A stretch of DNA of 14,512 bases from Nitrospirae bacterium CG2_30_53_67 (GTDB lineage: Bacteria; CG2-30-53-67): positions 1-14,512 of the forward strand of contig MNYV01000038.1 in NCBI GenBank assembly GCA_001873285.1, in the 5' to 3' direction. A model generated the notes under the pieces. That model saw nothing but the letters and a program-made list of their open reading frames with translations. It did no database searches and had not been told where the DNA came from. Positions within the stretch are counted from its first letter, which is position 1, and each line of letters begins with the position of its first letter. Positions 1 to 6,896 of this stretch are shown here, in pieces. The position numbers were made by a program, and so were the translations under genes.

Positions 1-58
1 CAGAAAGAATCACGACCAACCTTAAGAATCGAAGAAGAAAAAGGCGAAGAAAAAAGGC

Positions 59-88
59 TTGACCTGCGGAATAAAAGCGTGTAATAAT
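59..88 (+). promoter_or_regulatory. Probable promoter of the first ars operon
   Basis: A near-consensus -35 hexamer TTGACC (59-64) is followed after 18 bases by AATAAT (83-88), five of six matches to the -10 consensus. The -10 lies inside the operator dyad at 84-107, so a bound repressor would block RNA polymerase. The promoter sits just upstream of arsR. Assigned by eye from sequence only. Confidence 0.55.
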
Positions 89-107
89 TCGTTATCTGGC
101 GAATTAT
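84..107. promoter_or_regulatory. ArsR operator dyad upstream of arsR
   Basis: ATAATTCG (84-91) and CGAATTAT (100-107) form a perfect 8-bp inverted repeat with an 8-base spacer. Read as 11-2-11 half-sites around a centre between 95 and 96, 9 of 11 positions are symmetric. This geometry is usual for ArsR/SmtB family operators. It overlaps the proposed -10 and ends directly before the ribosome binding site of arsR. Autorepression relieved by As(III) is inferred from the family. Confidence 0.7.
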
Positions 108-118
108 AGGAGACGGTA

Positions 119-484
119 ATGCGGAACTTCATGGACATCACAAGGGCCCTGTCCGATGAGAACCGGGTCCGGGCGCTTGCGGCGCTTCGCGGGCGGGAGC
201 TCTGTGTCTGCCAGATCATAGAACTTCTAAGGTTGGCGCCCTCTACGGTCTCAAAACATATGCAGATCCTAAGGCAGGCCCGCCTCGTGGAGTGCCGCAA
301 AGACGGCCGCTGGATACATTACAGTCTGGCCGGAGATGAGGCGCCGTCATCGGCGCGGGCCGCCATCGAATGGATCTGCAATACCGTGGCAAAGGATCAG
401 AAGATCCGGGATGACGCCAAACACTTGAAGCAAATCCTGAAAATGGATCCGGAGACCGTATGCAGGCTCCAGCAAAAAAGCTGA
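119..484 (+). CDS. arsR: ArsR-family arsenic-responsive repressor
   Basis: A 121-residue winged-helix transcriptional repressor of the ArsR/SmtB family, expected to bind DNA as a dimer and release it when As(III) binds. The ELCVCQ segment carries Cys29 and Cys31, the paired cysteines of the classical alpha-3 metalloid site. The recognition helix is APSTVSKHMQIL (about 40-51), followed by the wing at ECRKDGRWIHYSL. Further cysteines (59, 87, 115) could supply a third ligand. The start at 119 is supported by AGGAG at 108-112 with a 6-base spacer. A self-matching dyad overlaps its promoter, so autoregulation is likely. Its end overlaps arsC by 25 bases, which suggests translational coupling. The assignment to arsenic rests on the CVC motif and the neighbours arsC and acr3. 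Confidence 0.93.
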   Translation: MRNFMDITRALSDENRVRALAALRGRELCVCQIIELLRLAPSTVSKHMQILRQARLVECRKDGRWIHYSLAGDEAPSSARAAIEWICNTVAKDQKIRDDAKHLKQILKMDPETVCRLQQKS

Positions 485-903
485 AGGTCCTCTTCCTCTG
501 CACGGGGAACTCCTGCCGCAGCCAGATGGCCGAAGGGTGGGCCCGGCGCTTCCTCAGTGATCGGATTGAGCCCTATTCGGCGGGGATCGAAATACACGGG
601 TTGAATCCCAGGGCCGTGGCCGTCATGGCCGAGGCGGGCGTGGACATCTCCCGTCACCGCTCCAAGCACGTGAGCGAACTCAAGGATCTCAAGTTCGATT
701 TTGTGATCACGGTCTGCGACCAAGCCCGGGAGAGCTGCCCGCTTTTTCCGGGAAATGCGAAAATCATCCATCGCAGCTTTGATGACCCCCCCAGACTGGC
801 CCAAGGGGCCCGGACCGAGGAGGAAGCCCTGGCCCATTACCGCCGCGTGCGGGATGAGATCATGGAGTTTGTGAAAACCCTGCCTGATGTCCTGGGACGG
901 TAG
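460..903 (+). CDS. arsC: Arsenate reductase, thioredoxin-coupled (LMW-PTP fold)
   Basis: A cytoplasmic enzyme of 147 residues reducing As(V) to As(III). The nucleophile loop is Cys14-TGNSC-Arg20 (the C-X5-R P-loop of low-molecular-weight tyrosine phosphatases). VCDQARESCPLFPG supplies Cys86 and Cys93, the redox pair that passes a disulfide to thioredoxin in the S. aureus/B. subtilis type. FDDP (107-110) holds the expected catalytic aspartate before proline. All key residues are present and the length is normal for the family. The start at 460 has GGAG at 451-454 with a 5-base spacer. It begins inside arsR (25-base overlap), so the two are probably co-translated. The product As(III) is the substrate of acr3, which starts 31 bases downstream. 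A plain phosphatase is unlikely because both extra cysteines are present. Confidence 0.95.
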   Translation: MQAPAKKLKVLFLCTGNSCRSQMAEGWARRFLSDRIEPYSAGIEIHGLNPRAVAVMAEAGVDISRHRSKHVSELKDLKFDFVITVCDQARESCPLFPGNAKIIHRSFDDPPRLAQGARTEEEALAHYRRVRDEIMEFVKTLPDVLGR

Positions 904-934
904 TTTTGTTGAAACATGATGATAGGAGGCGCCC

Positions 935-2011
935 ATGTTCCGAAAGGTTTTTGAGAAAATTCACAACTTCCGGCTGCTCCCGGTATTCGTCATCGTCAGC
1001 ATGGTGATCGGGATCGCTATCGGCAAATGGTACGGGATCTCCAACTTCCAACTCACCCCGCCGATCGATGCGATTAAATCCATCTTTCACGGGACTTACG
1101 AATTCAGCATAGGAAATACCCTTGCCCTCGGCGTGGTCATCGGGCTCTTCATGATGATGTACCCCGCAATGGCGAACATAAAATTCGAGGACCTGGGTAA
1201 GGCAACACGCTCGCCGAAACAGCTCCTGATCGTGGTATTCTTTAACTATGCTGTCGCCCCATTCTTCATGCTGCTGCTTGCAAAGATATTTTTAAGCGGC
1301 GAGCCAGACCTGTACACAGGGCTCGTGCTGTACGGGCTCGCCCCCTGCATCGCGATGGTGATCGTCTTCACCTATCTCTCGGCGGGTAACGGTCCTCTGG
1401 CCATCATCCTCGTGGCGCTGAACTCCATCATTCAGATGCTGCTGATCCCCGTCTATGCAAAGCTGCTCCTCGGAGAGATTCATTTCGATGTGTGGGTGGT
1501 GGGAGAGAGCGTGCTGCTCTATCTCGGCATCCCTCTTGTCGCGGGAATGCTTACGAGGTTCCTCGGCGTGAAGCGCTTCGGCGAGGAATGGTTCCATAAT
1601 CTCAAGTTTTATCTGGATACCCTTTCAATTATCGGGCTCTTATTTACCTTAATTGTCATGTTCGCCCTTAAGGGCGATCTTATTCTTGAAAAACCGTTCC
1701 TCATCGTCCAGATGGCCATTCCCATGACGATCTTCTTCTGGATCATGTTCGTGGTCGTTTATCTTACGGGGTGGAAACTGGGGCTCAATTACAAGGATGC
1801 CGTGGCCGTGGGGTTCAACGCCACGGGAAGAGATTTCGAGATCGCCATCGCCATTGCGATCACCGCGTTCAATCCGACCGTGGCACTCGCCACGGTCATC
1901 GGCCCGCTGATCGAGGTGCCGGTCATGCTGGTCCTGGTCTGGTTTGCGAGAAAAACAGAACATGCACTTTTCAATGGCCGTTCTGAATCTGTGGAAGCGG
2001 CCGATATCTAA
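935..2011 (+). CDS. acr3: Acr3 arsenite efflux permease
   Basis: An inner-membrane arsenite carrier of the Acr3 (bile/arsenite/riboflavin transporter) family with 358 residues and about ten membrane segments. Cys138 in LYGLAPCIAMV corresponds to the conserved TM4 cysteine needed by studied Acr3 proteins. The late segment DFEIAIAIAI (Glu302) and IGPLIEVPVM (Glu327) are family hallmarks. Before DFEIAIAI this protein has FNATGR where many Acr3 proteins have a TASSNN-like stretch, a mild departure from the commonest form. The start is set by AGGAGG (924-929) with a 5-base spacer. It is third in the arsR-arsC-acr3 run and is followed after 14 bases by a cysteine-rich peptide gene. Expression is presumably ArsR-controlled from the promoter at 59-88. 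Confidence 0.94.
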   Translation: MFRKVFEKIHNFRLLPVFVIVSMVIGIAIGKWYGISNFQLTPPIDAIKSIFHGTYEFSIGNTLALGVVIGLFMMMYPAMANIKFEDLGKATRSPKQLLIVVFFNYAVAPFFMLLLAKIFLSGEPDLYTGLVLYGLAPCIAMVIVFTYLSAGNGPLAIILVALNSIIQMLLIPVYAKLLLGEIHFDVWVVGESVLLYLGIPLVAGMLTRFLGVKRFGEEWFHNLKFYLDTLSIIGLLFTLIVMFALKGDLILEKPFLIVQMAIPMTIFFWIMFVVVYLTGWKLGLNYKDAVAVGFNATGRDFEIAIAIAITAFNPTVALATVIGPLIEVPVMLVLVWFARKTEHALFNGRSESVEAADI

Positions 2012-2025
2012 CAAAGGAGAAAAGT

Positions 2026-2193
2026 ATGGAAGAAGTAAAAAAGAAAAGAGGGTTGTTTGCTTTCATCAAGGAGTCCATGACCAGGAGCGGCGGATGCTGC
2101 GGGCCGGGGTCAAGCTGCTGCGGGCCGGCAAAAGAAGAAGGTGAAAAAAAAGCCGAAAACAAAAAAAAGAGAACAGACAAAGTAAAAAAGTAA
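2026..2193 (+). CDS. Small cysteine-rich peptide in the ars operon, function unknown
   Basis: A 55-codon reading frame with a strong ribosome binding site, AAAGGAG at 2013-2019, 6 bases before the ATG, only 14 bases after the acr3 stop. The N-terminal part (residues 1-21) is basic and contains GLFAFIKESM, which could form a short amphipathic helix. Residues 22-34 read GGCCGPGSSCCGP: two CC pairs (24-25 and 31-32) in glycine/proline/serine. The C-terminal 21 residues are almost all lysine, glutamate and asparagine. There is no signal peptide and no full membrane helix. I do not recognise a named family. Four clustered thiols beside an arsenite pump suggest metalloid or soft-metal binding, for instance buffering or delivery to Acr3; that is inference. 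The lysine-rich tail lies in A-rich DNA, so the coding end is less certain than the core. Confidence 0.72.
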   Translation: MEEVKKKRGLFAFIKESMTRSGGCCGPGSSCCGPAKEEGEKKAENKKKRTDKVKK

Positions 2194-2247
2194 AATTGAA
2201 AAGTCGAATCCGGATTGGAAAGATTTGTATGAGGATTTAATATCTGG

Positions 2248-2270
2248 ATTCCCCGATCCAGTCGGGGAAT
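2248..2270. repeat. Dispersed palindromic repeat (REP-like)
   Basis: ATTCCCCGA (2248-2256) and TCGGGGAAT (2262-2270) are perfect 9-bp arms around a 5-base loop. The flanks (CTGG before, GACA after) match the style of TGGATTCCC...GGGAATGAC palindromes common in environmental proteobacterial genomes. There is no T-run, so it is not a standard terminator, although it could stall polymerase or protect the mRNA 3' end of the upstream operon. Confidence 0.7.
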
Positions 2271-2317
2271 GACATGGTGTGTTTCAAAATGTACCCACAC
2301 AATTGCGCGAAGACCCA

Positions 2318-2353
2318 TAAGTTTTTTCGTGCCTTCGTGTCTTCGTGGCAAAC
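2318..2353 (+). repeat. Degenerate intergenic repeat, third family member
   Basis: This stretch (AGTTTTTTCGTGCCTTCGTG and onward to TTCGTGGCAAAC) resembles the start of the longer repeats at 6545 and 10649. Its TTCGTGGCAAA is the reverse complement of the TTTGCCACGAA that opens the inverted repeat near 6480. It lies just before the ATPase gene and contains an in-frame GTG that could be mistaken for its start. Confidence 0.5.
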
Positions 2354-2383
2354 GGGTTCGAGTTTGTCTGGGTTGGGTTATTA

Positions 2384-4318
2384 ATGGAGCATTCTGACGT
2401 GAAGAATGAAAATCATAGGGATACATCTGTCCGGTTCCGGGAGATTGCCGTTCTTGCCTTTATCCCGGCGATGGTCGGGATCCTGATCCTGATCAGTTGG
2501 GCGCTGGATTTCTGGGAGATCGGGCATCCCTTCTGGCACAAGGGGATCGCCCTGACCGCGGCCCTGTTCGGCGGCTACACCCGGTTTGTTGAGGGCTTCG
2601 GGGATATCCTGAAACGTCGGATCACCGTGAATGTCTTTGTGGCCGTGGCCCTGACGGCAACGATCGCCATCGGAGAATTCCGGGCCGCGGCCCTGATCGT
2701 CTTCATCATGTCGGTCTCCGGGGCGCTCGAGGCCTACACCCTGGACAAGAACCGGCTGCACATCCGGAACCTGCTCGATCTCGCACCGAGAATGGCCACG
2801 GTCCGCCGCGGGGATGAGGAGATCTCCATGCCCGCGAGCGAGGTCCGGGTCGGGGACATCGTCATCGTACGGCCCGGGGAACGGATCCCCGTGGACGGGA
2901 TGGTGACGGCAGGGGCAAGCAGTGTGAATCAGGCCCCCATCACCGGGGAATCCATGCCCGTGGAGAAATTCATCGGGAGCGAGGTTTTCTCCGGTTCCCT
3001 GAACGAGGCAGGCCGTCTTGAGATCGAGACCACCAAGACCGGCGAGGACACCACCCTGGCCCGGATCGTGCATCTGGTGGAAGAGGCGCAGAGGACCCGT
3101 GCCCCGATCCAGAACATGGCCGACCGGTTCACGGTCTGGTTCCTACCCACGGTGCTCGTGCTCGCGGTGATCGGCTTTTTCACCTCCGGGGACATCAAGG
3201 TCTCGGTCTCGATCCTGCTCGTGGCCTGCCCGTGCGCCTTTGCCATTGCCACGCCCACGGCCGTGACCGCGGGGATCGCCAACATGGCCCGGCGTGCCGT
3301 GCTGATCAAGGGCGGCATCTTTCTGGAGCTGGCCGGAAAGATCGAGACCCTTCTCGTGGACAAGACCGGGACCTTCACCCTCGGAAGGCCCAGGGTCATG
3401 GAGGTTGTGGCCTTGAACGGGGTGCTCAAAGAAGATGTGCTCCGGCTCGCATCCATCGCCGAAAAATACTCGGAACATCCGCTGGCCCGCGCCGTGCTTG
3501 ACAGGGCCAGAGAGGAGAAGATCCAGGTCCCCGACCCTGAGAAATTCAGGGTTGAAAGCGGAAGGGGCGTCACAGCGCACTGGGCAGGCAAGGATCTTCT
3601 GGTCGGGAACCGTGAGTTCCTGCAGGGGAAAGGGATTGCCCTGGGAGAAGAGATCGCCTCGCTAATTTCCCACCATGTGGAACTGGGGAGGACCGTGATC
3701 CTGGTGGCCGACAATGCACATCCCATGGGGCTGATCTCCGTTGCCGACGAGATCCGTCCGGAGACCGTACAGTCCATCGTTTCCTTGAAGGCCATGGGCA
3801 TCCGCAACATCACCATGCTCACAGGGGATAACCCGCGGGTGGCCAGGGCCGTGGCTGCCGAGATTGGTGTGGATGATTTCCGGGCCGGGCTTCTGCCGGA
3901 GCAGAAGCAGGAGTATGTCAAGCGTCTCCAGAGCGAGGGGCAGAAGGTCGGGATGATCGGAGACGGGATCAACGACGCCCCGGCGCTGGCCCTGGCCGAT
4001 GTGGGGATCGCCATGGGCGCCGGGGGCACGGACGTGGCCATTGATACCGCGGATGTGACCCTCATGACCGATGACCTCTCCCGGGTCGCGGAATTCATTT
4101 GGATGTCCAAAAAGGTGATCCGGCGGATCAAGATGAACATCTTCTTTTCAATTATCTACAATGTTATCGGGCTTACTCTCGGAAGCATAGGCCTGCTCAC
4201 CCCGGTCCTGGCGGTGATCTTTCAGGAAGGCGGGTGCATTACCGTGGTCATGAGCTCCACCCTGCTTCTCTGGGCCAGGCCGGATGGGACCGGGGGCTCC
4301 CGCACCGAGGCTGTATGA
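2384..4318 (+). CDS. P1B-type heavy-metal translocating ATPase without N-terminal HMA domain
   Basis: An inner-membrane ATP-driven metal exporter, 644 residues from the ATG at 2384. Order: two N-terminal helices (TM1-2), TM3-4 at about NVFVAVALTATIAIG onward, the A-domain with TGES (187-190), TM5, TM6 with Cys282-Pro-Cys284, then the P/N domains with DKTGT (phosphorylated Asp326), the HP motif (365-366) and GDGIND (526-531), then TM7-8. No CXXC metal-binding domain precedes TM1. TM8 has QEGGC (614-618) and a serine pair in VVMSSTLLLW, which does not cleanly match the usual Cu (TM7 YN with TM8 MxxSS) or Zn/Cd (conserved TM8 Asp) patterns, although TM7 has YN. Substrate is therefore open: Cu(I)/Ag(I), Zn/Cd or another soft metal. 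The start is uncertain: 2384 has only a weak GGGTTGGG-type upstream site, and a GTG at 2345 lies within a repeat. ArsP follows 31 bases downstream. Confidence 0.88.
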   Translation: MEHSDVKNENHRDTSVRFREIAVLAFIPAMVGILILISWALDFWEIGHPFWHKGIALTAALFGGYTRFVEGFGDILKRRITVNVFVAVALTATIAIGEFRAAALIVFIMSVSGALEAYTLDKNRLHIRNLLDLAPRMATVRRGDEEISMPASEVRVGDIVIVRPGERIPVDGMVTAGASSVNQAPITGESMPVEKFIGSEVFSGSLNEAGRLEIETTKTGEDTTLARIVHLVEEAQRTRAPIQNMADRFTVWFLPTVLVLAVIGFFTSGDIKVSVSILLVACPCAFAIATPTAVTAGIANMARRAVLIKGGIFLELAGKIETLLVDKTGTFTLGRPRVMEVVALNGVLKEDVLRLASIAEKYSEHPLARAVLDRAREEKIQVPDPEKFRVESGRGVTAHWAGKDLLVGNREFLQGKGIALGEEIASLISHHVELGRTVILVADNAHPMGLISVADEIRPETVQSIVSLKAMGIRNITMLTGDNPRVARAVAAEIGVDDFRAGLLPEQKQEYVKRLQSEGQKVGMIGDGINDAPALALADVGIAMGAGGTDVAIDTADVTLMTDDLSRVAEFIWMSKKVIRRIKMNIFFSIIYNVIGLTLGSIGLLTPVLAVIFQEGGCITVVMSSTLLLWARPDGTGGSRTEAV

Positions 4319-4349
4319 TTCAGTAGGGTCCGCAGCAAAGGAGCGCGTC

Positions 4350-5651
4350 ATGGATTGGAAACAGGAAGGAAGGATACTTGCGCTGATTGTCGCCGTGTTT
4401 CTCGGCTTCTACTACCTGCCCGTGGGCTCTGAGCGTTTCGATCACTCCGTGACCGAAGCGTTTTATCTGGCCAAGTGGTATGCCCGGGAACACGTGCTTC
4501 TCTGCCTGGTCCCCGCCTTTTTCATTGCGGGCGCGATCGGTGTCTTTGTGAGCCAGGCCTCGGTGATCCGGTACCTGGGGGCCCGGGCCAACAAGGTTCT
4601 GGCTTACGGCGTGGCTTCTGTCTCGGGCACGATCCTCGCTGTCTGCTCCTGCACGGTCCTTCCCCTTTTTGCCGGGATCTACCGCATGGGAGCGGGGCTC
4701 GGGCCGGCCACGGCCTTCCTCTATTCGGGGCCGGCCATCAATGTCCTGGCCATCGTACTCACGGCCCGGGTTTTGGGAATCCATCTGGGCGTAGCGCGCG
4801 CCGTGGGAGCGATCCTCTTCAGCGTGATCATCGGCCTTTTCATGCACCTCATTTTCCGAGGGGAAGAGCTGGAAAAGGCCGGGGCCGAGGCGGTCATGCC
4901 CGATGGCGAGCCGGCGCGGCCCCTCTACCAGAACGCCCTCTACTTCGCAGTTATGGTCGGGATTTTGGTCTTTGCCAACTGGGGAAGACCCGATGAGACG
5001 ACCGGCCTCTGGCATGCGATCTACGCGGACAGGTGGGCCATCACCTCTCTCTTCTCAGTACTGCTGGCCCTGATCCTGGTCATCTGGTTCGGGTTTAAGG
5101 CCCGAACCGTGCTGCTTGCCTCCCTGCCTGCCGCGGTCCTGGCATTCCTGGTCCCTCATGAGTCCATGATTCCTTTTGTGGCCGGGGTCTTGGGACTCTC
5201 GGTGATCACGGCCCGGGATCCGGGTGAAGGGGGCGAGTGGTTCCAGGCCTCATGGGGATTTGCCAAGCAGATCCTGCCCCTTCTCCTGATCGGGGTGCTG
5301 ATCGCGGGCGCCCTGCTCGGAAGACCGGGCCATGAAGGGTTGATCCCGTCTGAGTGGGTGAGCCGGGCCGTGGGAGGCAACTCCTTTGCCTCCAATTTTT
5401 TCGCCTCCTTTGTCGGGACCTTCATGTATTTCGCCACCCTGACCGAGGTGCCGATCCTCGAGGGGCTCCTGGGGAACGGCATGGGGCAGGGACCGGCCCT
5501 GGCCCTTCTGCTCGCGGGACCGGCGCTGAGTCTTCCGAACATGCTCGTGATCCGAAGCATACTTGGAACCCAAAAGACCGTGGTCTTTGTCTCCCTGGTG
5601 GTGATCATGGCCACCTTCACGGGAATGGTCTACGGCAGCGTTTTCGGATGA
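4350..5651 (+). CDS. arsP: ArsP-like permease (DUF318/SO_0444 family)
   Basis: A polytopic inner-membrane permease of 433 residues. The family hallmark is Cys99-Ser-Cys101 in AVCSCTVLPLFAGIYRMG followed by GPATAFLYSGPAINVLAI, repeated in degenerate form near the C-terminus as MYFATLTEVPILEGLL and ALALLLAGPALSLPNMLVIR. Studied ArsP members export trivalent organoarsenicals such as methylarsenite and reduced roxarsone; other members of this superfamily are uncharacterised, so the substrate here is inferred from the arsenic context. The start at 4350 is chosen over an in-frame upstream ATG at 4284 because AAAGGAG (4337-4343) stands 6 bases before it and the earlier start would overlap the ATPase gene. 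The hydrophilic linker about residues 170-190 (EELEKAGAEAVMPDGEPARP) separates two membrane halves. The next gene begins 10 bases after the stop. Confidence 0.82.
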   Translation: MDWKQEGRILALIVAVFLGFYYLPVGSERFDHSVTEAFYLAKWYAREHVLLCLVPAFFIAGAIGVFVSQASVIRYLGARANKVLAYGVASVSGTILAVCSCTVLPLFAGIYRMGAGLGPATAFLYSGPAINVLAIVLTARVLGIHLGVARAVGAILFSVIIGLFMHLIFRGEELEKAGAEAVMPDGEPARPLYQNALYFAVMVGILVFANWGRPDETTGLWHAIYADRWAITSLFSVLLALILVIWFGFKARTVLLASLPAAVLAFLVPHESMIPFVAGVLGLSVITARDPGEGGEWFQASWGFAKQILPLLLIGVLIAGALLGRPGHEGLIPSEWVSRAVGGNSFASNFFASFVGTFMYFATLTEVPILEGLLGNGMGQGPALALLLAGPALSLPNMLVIRSILGTQKTVVFVSLVVIMATFTGMVYGSVFG

Positions 5652-5661
5652 GGGATCTCCC

Positions 5662-6450
5662 ATGAAGATGGCCGCGACCTTTCAGTCGGAAAAAGAATTT
5701 CGGGAGATGAAAGGGAGGCTCGATGCCTTGGGTCTTGCCTATGAGCTGATCTCTCCTGCGCCCGGGTATGCCCTGGTGGGGGAGCCCGCCCTGGTCATGG
5801 ACGGGGAGACCCGGATGGCCCTTTTCCGGCGGGCCGGCGTGGAGATCCCCTGTTCCGGATGGGTGGAGCACCGTCCATCGAAGATCCCGATACCGGGGGA
5901 AGATCCGCCCCGATTCGCGGAGCAGCCTTTTATCCGAGCCGCGATCACACTTCTTGCACCCTGTGTGGCGGACCCGACCAAGATCCGTATCCTCGCCGAT
6001 GTCTCGGGCGACATGGGCGCGGTCTTCCCCTATCTGAACACTGAGATGAAGGAGGTCTTCTACAATCCCCAGGGCCAGACGCTGACCTTCATGGAAGACT
6101 ACCGGATGATCTGCCTCACACCGAGGGGGATCGCCGTGGCCAAGGCCGACGAGATCGTGGATGCCTGGCGCGTGTTGGAGATGATCAGTCGACGCGTGAA
6201 CGAGACCTGGGCCCGGCGCCACGAGATCGAACCCTCCTACGAGATGCGGAAAAAGCCCCCTGCCCTGGAGATCTACAAGCGGCTCCCCCGGACCAACTGC
6301 CGGTCCTGCGGCGAGGCCACGTGTCTGGCCTTCGCGGTGAAAGTGCATGCCGGAGAGCTTCCTGTCTCACTCTGCACGCCCGTTTTTGAGGGGGAGTTTC
6401 AGCGGTTCAAAGATGCGCTCCTTGAGATCTGCGCTGGATTGGGGGTGTAG
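5662..6450 (+). CDS. Fe-S binding protein with DUF3343-like N-terminus, partner of the permease
   Basis: A soluble 262-residue protein of unknown function. The N-terminal 70 residues (FQSEKEFREMKGRLDALG ... ELISPAPGYALVGEPALVM) resemble the DUF3343 putative Se/S-carrier fold. The middle has two notable cysteines in GVEIPCSGWVEHRPSKIP and LAPCVADPTKIRI. The C-terminus is a 4Fe-4S domain like that of CODH/ACS proteins (PF04060-type): NCRSCGEATC with Cys213, Cys216, Cys221, then Cys238 in SLCTPV. The start at 5662 has GAGGGA overlapping the permease stop; a second ATG six bases on is equally possible. The 10-base spacing to the permease makes co-translation very likely, so it may deliver electrons or handle a thiol-bound substrate for the transporter. 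No role is demonstrated. The domain calls are from memory of motifs; the Fe-S assignment is firm and the N-terminal one is moderate. Confidence 0.8.
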   Translation: MKMAATFQSEKEFREMKGRLDALGLAYELISPAPGYALVGEPALVMDGETRMALFRRAGVEIPCSGWVEHRPSKIPIPGEDPPRFAEQPFIRAAITLLAPCVADPTKIRILADVSGDMGAVFPYLNTEMKEVFYNPQGQTLTFMEDYRMICLTPRGIAVAKADEIVDAWRVLEMISRRVNETWARRHEIEPSYEMRKKPPALEIYKRLPRTNCRSCGEATCLAFAVKVHAGELPVSLCTPVFEGEFQRFKDALLEICAGLGV

Positions 6451-6481
6451 GTGGGAGGAAGCCGGTGGATTGATCGGATTT

Positions 6482-6544
6482 GCCACGAATGAACACAAAT
6501 CTACACAAAGAAACGGTTGTTATTTATTTGTGCCCATTCGTGGC
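6482..6544. repeat. Long imperfect inverted repeat
   Basis: The 19-base arms at 6482-6500 (GCCACGAATGAACACAAAT) and 6526-6544 pair at 17 of 19 positions around a 25-base loop. It abuts the direct repeat that starts at 6545, so both appear to be parts of one composite intergenic element between the Fe-S gene and arsE. No coding capacity is seen in the element. Confidence 0.75.
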
Positions 6545-6618
6545 TGAATAGTTTTTTTGGCGCCTTTGTGGCGGTAAAGGCTTTTCTCTGTGTACTCTGG
6601 TTATATCTTTCACAATAC
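6545..6618 (+). repeat. Direct repeat copy 1 (matches 10649-10723)
   Basis: The first 48 bases (6545-6592) match 10649-10696 with one difference, and similarity continues with a 2-base gap to about 6618. It starts TGAATAG, then seven T, then GGCGCCTTTGTG. It occupies the leader of arsE and so may carry part of its promoter or 5' UTR; TTATAT at 6601-6606 is a possible weak -10. Confidence 0.85.
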
Positions 6619-6641
6619 GTATTTCAAAGGAGGAATAAATC

Positions 6642-6875
6642 ATGAAAAAGTTTCAGATTCTCGGGCCTGGGTGCCCCAACTGCAAGAAGCTCGAGGCCAA
6701 CACCCGTCAGGCCGCGGAGGAACTCGGCCTGGAGTATGAGATCGAAAAGGTCTCGGACATCAAGGTCATTATGGGGTTCGGCGTCATGATGACCCCGGCC
6801 CTGGTGGTGGACGGGGAGGTCAAGATCTCGGGCAAGGTCGCGACCGTAGGCGAAATCAGGGAAGTGCTTCAGTAA
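6642..6875 (+). CDS. arsE: ArsE-like small redoxin (TM0996/MTH895 family)
   Basis: A 77-residue cytoplasmic thioredoxin-fold protein with the active site GPGCPNCKK (Cys11 and Cys14), the cis-proline loop MMTPALVVDG and the C-terminal helix VATVGEIREVL. There is no signal peptide. Small redoxins of this family occur in ars loci; followed by ArsF- and ArsG-type genes it corresponds to arsE of the arsEFG operon described in Shewanella, where ArsE and ArsF support reduction of nitrophenyl arsenicals. The start is fixed by AAAGGAGG (6626-6633) with an 8-base spacer. It leads the run arsE-arsF-arsG, with 21 bases before arsF. The leader consists of repeat DNA (6482-6618), so how it is transcribed is unclear. 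Recognised from the motif and gene order; a generic redoxin role remains possible. Confidence 0.85.
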   Translation: MKKFQILGPGCPNCKKLEANTRQAAEELGLEYEIEKVSDIKVIMGFGVMMTPALVVDGEVKISGKVATVGEIREVLQ

Positions 6876-6896
6876 ACCCAGTCAAAGGGGAGTGAT

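Noticed and set aside
2345-2383. GTG start for the P-type ATPase, adding 13 residues
   Set aside because: This stretch is part of a degenerate intergenic repeat and has no ribosome site; the ATG at 2384 is preferred, although the start remains uncertain.
2929-4140. A 403-codon open frame on the - strand
   Set aside because: It lies opposite the conserved P1B ATPase and its translation (rich in Ser, Ala, Pro, Arg) resembles no family; it is a codon-bias shadow.
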